A DNA stretch of 6,030 bases, from NCBI GenBank assembly GCA_964516805.1, contig CAZEXI010000085.1:1-6030 (forward strand), given 5' to 3'. Origin of the DNA: CAYSTL01 sp964516805. Lineage in GTDB: Archaea; Thermoplasmatota; Thermoplasmata; Halarchaeoplasmatales; Halarchaeoplasmataceae. Below are positions 1 to 6,004 of this stretch, in pieces (the first letter of the stretch is position 1; each line of letters begins with the position of its first letter). Made by a program: the position numbers and the translations under genes. The notes beneath the pieces are model-generated. The model had not been told where the DNA came from. It searched no databases and saw only the letters and a program-made list of their open reading frames with translations.

Positions 1-67
1 CTATCCTGTGTGGTAAGTTATCTTCTTTACTCCCAGACGATAGATCAGTGAAATATACCTTTGACAT
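1..67 (-). CDS. DUF362-like protein, N-terminal fragment cut by the window edge
   Basis: Reading the reverse strand from an ATG at 67 gives 22 open codons up to the window edge, beginning MSKVYFTDL and continuing with a polar stretch (SSGSKEDNLP). That opening is one I recognise from archaeal DUF362 proteins, a family that in longer members often carries ferredoxin-like iron-sulfur clusters; whether this one does cannot be seen because nearly all of the gene lies outside the window. The start is supported by a Shine-Dalgarno match, AGGTGG at 79-74 on the reverse strand, six bases before the ATG. The gene is transcribed divergently from the acetyltransferase gene at 176. The reading frame and ribosome site are direct observations. 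The family name rests on a short N-terminal resemblance, so it is a good guess rather than proof. Confidence 0.7.
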   Translation of the reverse strand, partial: MSKVYFTDLSSGSKEDNLPHRI

Positions 68-73
68 TTCTTT

Positions 74-79
74 CCACCT
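74..79 (-). promoter_or_regulatory. Shine-Dalgarno site of the DUF362-like gene
   Basis: AGGTGG on the reverse strand lies six bases upstream of the ATG at 67 and matches the usual archaeal anti-SD sequence. It decides the start of the truncated gene and implies a transcript with a 5' leader, unlike the forward gene beside it. Confidence 0.65.
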
Positions 80-117
80 ACATTTGTATGTGTGTACAAG
101 TTTATGTAATTTATCCC

Positions 118-124
118 ATATATA
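118..124 (-). promoter_or_regulatory. Possible TATA box for the DUF362-like gene
   Basis: TATATAT on the reverse strand would place a transcription start near position 94, giving a leader of roughly 25 bases that contains the AGGTGG ribosome site. A second AT-rich run at 107-114 (ATAAATTA on the reverse strand) could serve instead, with a shorter leader. No convincing BRE precedes either one, so the choice is uncertain. Confidence 0.4.
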
Positions 125-144
125 CTGTATTCAATCTTCCTCGG

Positions 145-153
145 ATATATATA
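145..153 (+). promoter_or_regulatory. TATA box for the acetyltransferase gene, leaderless spacing
   Basis: ATATATATA is centred 27 bases before the ATG at 176. Archaeal transcription starts about 25-28 bases downstream of the TATA centre, so the transcript should begin at or next to the start codon. The absence of any Shine-Dalgarno sequence before this ATG agrees with a leaderless mRNA. The six bases upstream do not form a good BRE. Confidence 0.6.
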
Positions 154-175
154 CTACTTTATTATAGATAACATC

Positions 176-1102
176 ATGAAGATTGTCCATTACGACGAAG
201 TGGAAGACTGGCAGATGACAGAGATGACCCTGACCTGTTTCGATCACCCATATTCAGAGGAACACATAGAGAGGATGATCTCCTCTGATTCTAGGCTGCC
301 AAAATGGGGTGGAGAGCTGTATGCCAAAGAAGGAGATAAAGTTCTAGGAACAGTCGGAATGTTATATCCTCATCTAAAAACCAAATATGGTATAGAAAAG
401 GTCGGAGGGATAAGGAACGTTTGCACAAGACCTTCAGCAGGAAGGAAGGGTGTAGCAACTAAATTATTCAAAGAAGCACACAAAAGAATGATAAAAAATG
501 ATGTTAGATATTCATTTCTGATGACAGATCAATATCTGGTCGCTTATAACCTGTACAAAAAGCTCGGTTACAGAGATGTGTTAAAGTACCCTGCAGCATA
601 CAAAAAAGTAGATGATGTTGATTCAGACGTTGAATTTAAGAAAGAAAGAGATCCTCATTTTATAAGAAAAACCTACGAAAATAGTGTTAAATCACTGTAT
701 GGATTAGTTGTAAGGGAGACTGATTTTATGGACATGGCTGAAGCACGTGGTTGGCCTAAAAACAAAAATCTGAAGATAGCATATGAGAATGGAAAAAGGA
801 TCGGTTACGCTTTATTTTCAAAAAAGAGAAAATCGCTAGTTTGTAATGAAATAGCTGTAAAGAATTTTAACGATCTACCAAAATTAGTCAGAGGTCTAGA
901 AAGTAAAGTAGAAGGAGAATACATGATATTCAAATTCTTAAATCCACACTATGTCAAACCACTTAACAATATGGGCTACGGTTACTATGATGACAGATGG
1001 AGTAGGGTGATGGTCAAAGACTTCGAAGATGATTTAGAAAACAGTTTAGAAAAGATGGGATACCCAGATAGATTCCATAACGGGATATACGAATCGTACT
1101 GA
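176..1102 (+). CDS. GNAT family N-acetyltransferase with an extra C-terminal domain
   Basis: Predicted cytoplasmic acetyltransferase of 308 residues that would move an acetyl group from acetyl-CoA to an unknown amine. Residues 1-145 form a GNAT domain: the strand GGIRNVCTRP at 77-86 runs into the acetyl-CoA pyrophosphate loop GRKGVA at 89-94 and the following helix, and YNLYKKLGY at 124-132 is the usual C-terminal helix/strand motif. Single-domain GNATs are about 150 residues, so the second half is extra. Residues 205-283 (NGKRIGYALF, then NNMGYGYYDD) have the rhythm of a second, degenerate GNAT fold without a recognisable acetyl-CoA loop, as in tandem-GNAT or Eis-like proteins. The ATG at 176 is chosen from the leaderless promoter spacing. 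Two pilin-like genes follow directly and may be co-transcribed, but this does not reveal the substrate. Confidence 0.85.
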   Translation: MKIVHYDEVEDWQMTEMTLTCFDHPYSEEHIERMISSDSRLPKWGGELYAKEGDKVLGTVGMLYPHLKTKYGIEKVGGIRNVCTRPSAGRKGVATKLFKEAHKRMIKNDVRYSFLMTDQYLVAYNLYKKLGYRDVLKYPAAYKKVDDVDSDVEFKKERDPHFIRKTYENSVKSLYGLVVRETDFMDMAEARGWPKNKNLKIAYENGKRIGYALFSKKRKSLVCNEIAVKNFNDLPKLVRGLESKVEGEYMIFKFLNPHYVKPLNNMGYGYYDDRWSRVMVKDFEDDLENSLEKMGYPDRFHNGIYESY

Positions 1103-1612
1103 GTGAGGCCTGAGACAATTAGAGATTTGAAAAACAGGAAAAATATTTCACTAGATAATAAAGGTGTCGGGGGTTTCTTCACAGATATACCCGCTTTGAT
1201 CGTAATTATAATCGGCCTTTCTATCTTTACAGTAAGTGCCTACAATTTTCATAATGAATATGTACAGAAAAAGTACAATGACGGGATAGAAGAGAATCTA
1301 GACTCGTTTATGGATAATATTCGTAATTATGATTACATAGCAGAATCTGATGGGGTCTTCTACGCATCCAATGTACAAAGATTAAATTCTACTACAATAA
1401 AGAAAGACTTTAATCCAAATTCTTTGGGATTCAATTATAAGATAGAGATTATCGATACCAGTGGTTATGAGCAAAGATATGATAAATCTATTGAGACTGA
1501 AACCGTTCCTTCTAATAAAGACGTGTACATTGATTCAAGTTCTATTACTATTAGGAGTTCTTCAACCTATCATTTAGGAAAATTAAAGATATCTATCTGG
1601 GAGTGTGGGTAA
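1103..1612 (+). CDS. Pilin-like single-pass membrane protein
   Basis: Product of 169 residues that I do not recognise as a named family. A basic, hydrophilic leader (about residues 1-24, ending NKGVGG) precedes one hydrophobic helix at about 29-47 (PALIVIIIGLSIFTV). The remaining 120 residues are polar and Asn/Ser/Tyr-rich, with alternating strand-like segments near 110-119 and 140-168. This is the layout of archaeal type IV pilins and pseudopilins cleaved by a FlaK/PibD-type peptidase, with cleavage likely around GVGG/FFTD; the site is inferred. The start is unusual: GTG at 1103 abuts the TGA of the acetyltransferase gene in the same frame, with no Shine-Dalgarno sequence. A TTG at 1127 is the only nearby alternative. 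The gene lies 1 base before a second pilin-like gene, so the two products probably work together at the cell surface. Confidence 0.65.
   Translation: MRPETIRDLKNRKNISLDNKGVGGFFTDIPALIVIIIGLSIFTVSAYNFHNEYVQKKYNDGIEENLDSFMDNIRNYDYIAESDGVFYASNVQRLNSTTIKKDFNPNSLGFNYKIEIIDTSGYEQRYDKSIETETVPSNKDVYIDSSSITIRSSSTYHLGKLKISIWECG
1599..1603 (+). promoter_or_regulatory. Ribosome-binding site deciding the start of the second pilin-like gene
   Basis: GGGAG lies inside the last codons of the preceding gene, ten bases upstream of ATG 1614. That spacing favours the ATG and disfavours the in-frame GTG at 1605, and suggests translational coupling of the two pilin-like genes. Confidence 0.5.
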
Positions 1613-1613
1613 A

Positions 1614-2147
1614 ATGGATAAAATTAAAAATAATAGAAGAGGTTCATTCACCCTTTACGATGCTGTTCTCTTCTTTGTCTTCCTAGTGATCGCTTCTACC
1701 ATACTCATGACCTATGCTAGTGAATCGAGTTCAAACGATATCGACAAGATCGATAAAGGGTACTGTGAAACTACTAGAAAGGCAGTTCTTTTATCTACTG
1801 TTCAAGAAACTTATTTCATATATAATAATGAAAATGTTACACGTAAAGACTTCACAGTGAAAAATCTATTGCTGGAACAGTTTATCATGGAACTGAAAGG
1901 GATACCTAGAAATAATTTTTCATACGATCATAATATCTGTCCTATTATCAATAATCACATCAGAGATGATTGTTCATGGTTCATAAGATTTCACAGTTCA
2001 TATCACGACTTAACTATTGGTGATGAGGGATACGTTAAACCAGACACATTCAAAGAAAAATTAGGAGAAAACACTGTTTCCTCATCATCCACTATGAGTG
2101 ATCATGAAGGGAATCCGATAGAAATAACGTTCTTCCTTTATAGATGA
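1614..2147 (+). CDS. Type IV pilin-like protein with FTLYD-type signal
   Basis: Product of 177 residues with a classic prepilin-like start: a basic leader MDKIKNNRRG, then SFTLYDAVLF leading into a hydrophobic helix to about residue 33. FTLYD echoes the FTLIE segment of bacterial type IV pilins, with an acidic residue at the fifth place after the presumed cut. The cut would fall after Gly10 or Ser11. The soluble part has three cysteines (51, 109, 120), of which the last two could form a disulfide, and two N-glycosylation sequons (NVT, NFS), consistent with an exported domain. I chose ATG 1614 over the in-frame GTG at 1605 because GGGAG at 1599-1603 is ten bases upstream of the ATG but only one base from the GTG. 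The family is unnamed to me; a pilin-type role is inferred from the N-terminus. Confidence 0.7.
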   Translation: MDKIKNNRRGSFTLYDAVLFFVFLVIASTILMTYASESSSNDIDKIDKGYCETTRKAVLLSTVQETYFIYNNENVTRKDFTVKNLLLEQFIMELKGIPRNNFSYDHNICPIINNHIRDDCSWFIRFHSSYHDLTIGDEGYVKPDTFKEKLGENTVSSSSTMSDHEGNPIEITFFLYR

Positions 2148-2148
2148 G

Positions 2149-2164
2149 GGAAAATATATTATAA
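2149..2164 (+). promoter_or_regulatory. BRE and TATA box of the coaBC-pantoate kinase operon
   Basis: GGAAAA at 2149-2154 matches the BRE pattern and is followed at once by TATATTATAA at 2155-2164. The TATA centre is about 27 bases before the coaBC ATG at 2186, so transcription should start at the ATG or a few bases before it, giving a leaderless mRNA; no Shine-Dalgarno sequence is present. The element starts two bases after the stop of the upstream pilin-like gene and so separates two transcription units. Confidence 0.7.
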
Positions 2165-2185
2165 TCCTGAGTATAACTAATAACT

Positions 2186-3367
2186 ATGCATCCTTCCAAG
2201 CATCTGCAGGGTTCTAAAGGTAGTGACCTTGAAGGCAAAAAGATCATTTTAGGTGTAACTGGCAGTATCGCTGTCGTTGAATGTGTGAAACTGATAAGAG
2301 AACTGGTAAGAGAGGGGGCTGAAGTTCACTGCGTTACTACAGAATGGTCCACTAAACTCATACACCCATACGCTTTAGAATTTGCTTGCGGTAACGAAGT
2401 AATCACCGAACTCACAGGTCAAACTGAACATGTTAAATTCTGTGGTAAAGTCCCAGATAAAGCAGATCTGTTCTTGATAGCTCCCGCGACTGCTAACACA
2501 GTTTCTAAGATCGCAAATGGAATAGATGATACTCCTGTCACTACATTTGCAACTACCTGTATAGGTTCAGGAATCCCTATCGTTCTCGTCCCGGCCATGC
2601 ACCAGAGCATGTATGAACATCCGATCGTTATGGAAAATCTAGATATTTTGAAAGATAGAATGGATTTCACTATCGTGGGCCCTAAGATAGAAGAAGGTGC
2701 TGCTAAGATAGTGGGCCGAGATCAGATAGTCGATTCAGTCGTAAGAAGATTGAAAGATGACTTAGAAGGTAAAAAGATAACTGTGATAACAGGAAGTACT
2801 CAGGAACCTATAGATTCCATGAGAGTGATCACGAATCGAGCATCTGGAAAGAGTGGTATAGAGATCGCTAAGAGGGCCTACAGGAGAGGTGCAGATGTTG
2901 AGTTATGGTACGGTAATGTATCTGCAGAAATCCCTGAATGGATACCGAATAAAGAATTCGATTCTTTGAACGACCTTTTGGATATGAAGGATGAATTGGA
3001 AGGTACTGTCATCGTTCCTGCAGCATTATCTGACTTCGGTGTAGAAGAAGTTTCTGAAGAGAAGATCAGTTCTAGAGAATCTTTAACACTGGAACTAACA
3101 CCCATGCCTAAATTCATAGATAAGATAAGAGACCAGGTCGATTATCTAGTCGCATATAAAGCGACTGATACAAGACAAAAAGCGGTCGAGAAAGCCAATA
3201 CAATGAAAGAAGAGGATAGAGCAGATATGGTCGTGGCGAACTCATTGAAAGATGTGAGTGAAGAAGAGAACAGCGTTTACATACTAGGGAATGGAACCTG
3301 GATTGAAGGTAGTAAAAGACGTATAGCAGATCATATTTTGGATGAACTGGAGAAAGAACTGAAATGA
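2186..3367 (+). CDS. coaBC: CoaBC: phosphopantothenoylcysteine decarboxylase / phosphopantothenate-cysteine ligase
   Basis: Bifunctional cytoplasmic enzyme of coenzyme A synthesis, 393 residues, about normal length. The CoaB half joins 4'-phosphopantothenate to cysteine using a nucleotide triphosphate; the FMN-dependent CoaC half decarboxylates the product to 4'-phosphopantetheine. CoaC spans residues 1-185: TGSIA at 25-29, the likely catalytic His82 in EHVKF, APATANT at 99-105, and PAMHQSMY at 136-143. CoaB spans about 194-393: TGSTQEPID at 202-210, NRASGKSG at 217-224, AALSDF at 279-284 and Lys293 in EKISS. Two differences from the E. coli enzyme stand out: the PAMN motif reads PAMH, and the flap that carries the essential Cys158 in E. 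coli reads EEGAAKI at 169-175 with no Cys. I believe both are common in archaeal members. The ATG at 2186 fits the leaderless promoter, and the 3' end overlaps the next gene by ATGA. Confidence 0.95.
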   Translation: MHPSKHLQGSKGSDLEGKKIILGVTGSIAVVECVKLIRELVREGAEVHCVTTEWSTKLIHPYALEFACGNEVITELTGQTEHVKFCGKVPDKADLFLIAPATANTVSKIANGIDDTPVTTFATTCIGSGIPIVLVPAMHQSMYEHPIVMENLDILKDRMDFTIVGPKIEEGAAKIVGRDQIVDSVVRRLKDDLEGKKITVITGSTQEPIDSMRVITNRASGKSGIEIAKRAYRRGADVELWYGNVSAEIPEWIPNKEFDSLNDLLDMKDELEGTVIVPAALSDFGVEEVSEEKISSRESLTLELTPMPKFIDKIRDQVDYLVAYKATDTRQKAVEKANTMKEEDRADMVVANSLKDVSEEENSVYILGNGTWIEGSKRRIADHILDELEKELK

Positions 3368-4224
3368 CTTCAAAAGCTTTCTGTCCGGGACATATCACTG
3401 GGTTTTTCAGCATCCCGATCGAAAGAAAAAAGGCCATGAATAAAGTCGGTTCTAAAGGCGCTGGTTTTTCTATAGCTCTAGGAGCAACAGCTGAAGCTGA
3501 AGTCGAAGGAAACGGTTGGGACATAACTGTTAACGGTGAAAAGACTTCATTTTTAGTTGTGGAAAAAACGTTGTTCAACTTAGCACCAGGAGGAAGTGTT
3601 AATATAACCACAGACATCCCGTTCAGCCAGGGTTTTGGTATGAGTGGTGCCTGTGCTCTTGCAGCAGGAACAGCAGTGTTAGGAGAATTGGGAGAGGAAG
3701 ATTCTGATAAAGCATTGAATGCAGCCCACGATTCTGAAATATTTTGTCGGACCGGTTTAGGTGACGTTATCGGTCAATACAACGGTGGATTTGAGACAAG
3801 AGTTAAAGGAGGACTACCACCTCACGGCGAGATAAAGATCGAAGAAAGGGATGATGATGTAGTCATAGGAATAATCGGTTCTCCATTATCTACACCTGAT
3901 ATCCTGAATGATCCTATCATGTCTGCATGGATTAAGGCCATCGGTGACGATATGATGGAAGAATTCATGCCTGACGATGGATTTGACAGATTCTTGGACC
4001 TATCACTACAGTTTGCAGAAGAAACTAAATTTATTAAAGATGAGATGAAGCCTATATTAGATAAATGCAGTGAATATGGAAAAGGAAGCATGGCTATGAT
4101 AGGTAATTCGATCTTCTTTTTCGGAGATACGAATAAACTTAAAGAGGTGATGACCGAAGAACTGGGTGAAGATAACGTCTATGTAACAAAAATAGATCCA
4201 AAAGGTGCGAGATTAGTCAGCTAA
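3364..4224 (+). CDS. Pantoate kinase (GHMP superfamily)
   Basis: Cytoplasmic kinase of 286 residues that phosphorylates pantoate to 4-phosphopantoate with ATP. This is the first archaea-specific step of CoA synthesis; phosphopantothenate synthetase then adds beta-alanine. GHMP motifs are clear: the N-terminal FCPGHITGFF at 6-15, the phosphate-binding loop IPFSQGFGMSGA at 85-96, the RTGLGDVIGQYNGG segment at 129-142, and the C-terminal GSMAMIGNSIFFF at 241-253. The GFGMSGA form of the loop, rather than GLGSS, is the hallmark of the pantoate kinase group (COG1829) within the superfamily. The ATG overlaps the coaBC stop in an ATGA, with GGAG eleven bases upstream, so translation is coupled. Pairing with coaBC supports the assignment. 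Its 3' end overlaps the convergent DUF357 gene by 12 bp. A mevalonate or homoserine kinase is less likely given the loop and context. Confidence 0.92.
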   Translation: MTSKAFCPGHITGFFSIPIERKKAMNKVGSKGAGFSIALGATAEAEVEGNGWDITVNGEKTSFLVVEKTLFNLAPGGSVNITTDIPFSQGFGMSGACALAAGTAVLGELGEEDSDKALNAAHDSEIFCRTGLGDVIGQYNGGFETRVKGGLPPHGEIKIEERDDDVVIGIIGSPLSTPDILNDPIMSAWIKAIGDDMMEEFMPDDGFDRFLDLSLQFAEETKFIKDEMKPILDKCSEYGKGSMAMIGNSIFFFGDTNKLKEVMTEELGEDNVYVTKIDPKGARLVS

Positions 4225-4497
4225 AGTGAAAAGTTGGTCATCTCCACCAGTATCGAACAATCCCAATCTAGCACCAGCATCCAACCAGCCATGTGCATAA
4301 TTTACACATGCGAATGCGTTCACTAGATCATCGTTCTTGTAAAAGTGTAGAGCATCTTTGTAGTATGATTCTGCCATTTTCAAAAAATCTTTAGCGATCT
4401 TTATGTTGTGAGATCTTTCTGGAGCACTGATATCTATCTTATCCAAAGCTCTTTTTGTTTTGTCTAAATAATTTTCAACTCTTTCTTTCGAGACCAT
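4213..4497 (-). CDS. DUF357 family protein
   Basis: Small soluble protein of 94 residues that matches archaeal DUF357 well. Its first part is an amphipathic helix (residues 1-22). Then come the family's recognisable segments: ISAPERSH at 23-30, AKDFLKMAESYYKDA at 35-49, a short loop, and the strongly conserved VNAFACVNYAHGWLDAG with RLGLFD. The whole is predicted to be a helical bundle. No biochemical role is established for the family as far as I know, and no catalytic motif is apparent. The ATG lies one base after the stop of the herA-type gene, with only a weak ribosome site, so the two are almost certainly translated from one mRNA and may act together. Its stop codon lies inside the 3' end of the pantoate kinase gene on the other strand. 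Confidence 0.88.
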   Translation of the reverse strand: MVSKERVENYLDKTKRALDKIDISAPERSHNIKIAKDFLKMAESYYKDALHFYKNDDLVNAFACVNYAHGWLDAGARLGLFDTGGDDQLFTLAD

Positions 4498-4498
4498 C

Positions 4499-6004
4499 TC
4501 AATCTACCAACTTTATGGATTGTCCTCCATCCTGTGTTTCTCTTGGTCTTATCTGAACTAATAAAGGTTCTGAAAGACCTCCTCCTGACAATATAGCTTC
4601 TCCAACTGGCAATCTCTGGATCTCTTCCTTCATACCTTTGGTTATACCTTCCACAGATGACTCAACAGCCCTAAGGTCGTTAGGATTCGTCATCTTCAAG
4701 ATTATCTGAGTGTTGCACTGGCTCAGTACATTCTTATCCACTTTAGCAGGTCTTTGAGTTATTATAGCAAGACCCATACCAAACTTTCTGCCCTCTGAAG
4801 CAACGGTTTTGAATGTTTCTGAACTCTCGACCTTACCCCTCTGTGGACAGAAGTTGTGCGCCTCTTCTGCAACCAGTATCAACGGGGGTATTTTCTTTCT
4901 TTTCCTCAATTCGAATATAGCACTCATCAGTTTGTTAACGATGAATCCCTGTAGATCTGGAGGTGTTCCTTTAAGATTTATTATCGATGTTTTTCCTTTG
5001 TTTACGATCTCGTCCATCCGTGTTCCTCTATCATCGAAGATCTTTTTCTGCTTGACTTCTTCTAATCCACGTATCAGTGTGGACTGATTATCTTCTTCAT
5101 TACTCTGTAAAACTCTTATAACATCATTTACAGAAAAATCTCCTTTTGAAACTGCTAAATTAGACATTGAACTCTCAAGTGCTTTTACATATGTCTGACG
5201 CTTGTCCATGCTGCCCAATTCGAGTATCTTTTTAGGTTCCATATTTCTGAATGTGAATTTTAAGGGTTGAGCACTCTTGTTAATATCTGGTGAAGGTGAG
5301 AATTCAGTCAATTTATCTCCATAACCTTTCGGTTTTACATCGAATCTTTTAGATTTCTTAGGATTACCAGCTTTAGCTAAAGATGAATATTCACCATGTG
5401 GATCTAAAACAACTAATGTCACATCGTGCTTCATCAATTCTTCTATCAATATTCCTGTAGTGTACGATTTCCCACTACCAGTCTTTGCTAAAACAGAAAT
5501 GTGTTTCTGAGCCATAGCGTTGATATCCATATTTACTTTTATATCATGACCTCTAAGCTTGCCAACATAAGCTCCTTTCTTATCTTCATGAAGACCCATT
5601 ACATCTCTTATCAGTTTTTCATCCGCCAAGTAGATATTTTCTCCAGCTTTGAAAGGACTTCCAGGGATCTTCAATAAACCGTTTTCATCTCTATACCCAA
5701 TGACATTAATTTTAGCAACAAGTGTATCTTCAATATCTACATCTTCACCCTGAGTGATCTGTATCGCTTTATCAATAGATACGTCAGTTTTTCTTTCGAT
5801 CTTATCAATCTGACCCAACACCCAACCGACCGTTGGATGCTCCATCTGGACGTATTCTCCTTTATCAACAGGAGAACAGATGTTACATTCTAATTCAGTA
5901 GTGCCCACATCACCAAAAGTTACACCAACCCGACCATAGTTCTCTGATTTCTCGGTTAGAGCGTCGTCATCGTCTTCGACGTCTGTCAGACTTATCCCAT
6001 CCAT
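4499..6004 (-). CDS. HerA-type HAS-barrel ATPase / DNA translocase
   Basis: Hexameric ATPase of the FtsK-HerA superfamily, 501 residues, full length for the family. HerA pumps or unwinds double-stranded DNA and in archaea usually works with the nuclease NurA and with Mre11-Rad50 in end resection. An acidic tail (VEDDDDA at 9-15) precedes a HAS-barrel at about 22-105. The RecA-like core follows: Walker A AKTGSGKS at 173-180, VVLDPHGEY at 198-206, INLKG at 342-346, Walker B region LILVAEEAHNF at 375-385, EGRKFG at 404-409 with Arg406 as the likely arginine finger, and ITQRP at 415-419. A helical insertion lies between about 255 and 335. No NurA, Mre11 or Rad50 gene is in the window, so it could be the recombination HerA or one of the paralogous DUF87 ATPases that many archaea carry. 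I therefore give no gene symbol. A DUF357 gene follows one base downstream. Confidence 0.9.
   Translation of the reverse strand: MDGISLTDVEDDDDALTEKSENYGRVGVTFGDVGTTELECNICSPVDKGEYVQMEHPTVGWVLGQIDKIERKTDVSIDKAIQITQGEDVDIEDTLVAKINVIGYRDENGLLKIPGSPFKAGENIYLADEKLIRDVMGLHEDKKGAYVGKLRGHDIKVNMDINAMAQKHISVLAKTGSGKSYTTGILIEELMKHDVTLVVLDPHGEYSSLAKAGNPKKSKRFDVKPKGYGDKLTEFSPSPDINKSAQPLKFTFRNMEPKKILELGSMDKRQTYVKALESSMSNLAVSKGDFSVNDVIRVLQSNEEDNQSTLIRGLEEVKQKKIFDDRGTRMDEIVNKGKTSIINLKGTPPDLQGFIVNKLMSAIFELRKRKKIPPLILVAEEAHNFCPQRGKVESSETFKTVASEGRKFGMGLAIITQRPAKVDKNVLSQCNTQIILKMTNPNDLRAVESSVEGITKGMKEEIQRLPVGEAILSGGGLSEPLLVQIRPRETQDGGQSIKLVD

Noticed and set aside
985..1182. Reverse-strand open frame with a Ser/Leu-rich product
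   Set aside because: It is antisense across the junction of the acetyltransferase and first pilin-like gene, and its hydrophobic look arises from complementing AT-rich codons.
1605..1613. GTG at 1605 as start of the second pilin-like gene
   Set aside because: It would add three residues and overlap the previous stop, but the GGGAG ribosome site is only one base away. ATG 1614 has sensible spacing.
2419..3117. Two reverse-strand open frames (2419-2670 and 2878-3117)
   Set aside because: Both are antisense to coaBC, have low-complexity Ser-rich products and no ribosome site or promoter, so they are shadows of a well-supported gene.
3114..3617. Reverse-strand open frame of 167 codons
   Set aside because: It lies antisense to the end of coaBC and the start of pantoate kinase, both clear family members. 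Its product is a Ser/Leu/Pro-rich string with no domain logic, so it is a shadow frame.
3822..4091. Reverse-strand open frame of 89 codons
   Set aside because: It is antisense to the middle of pantoate kinase and its product is an uninformative Ser/Ile-rich string.
4809..5087. Forward open frame of 92 codons
   Set aside because: It is antisense to the Walker B region of the HerA-type gene, with no start signal or recognisable domain.
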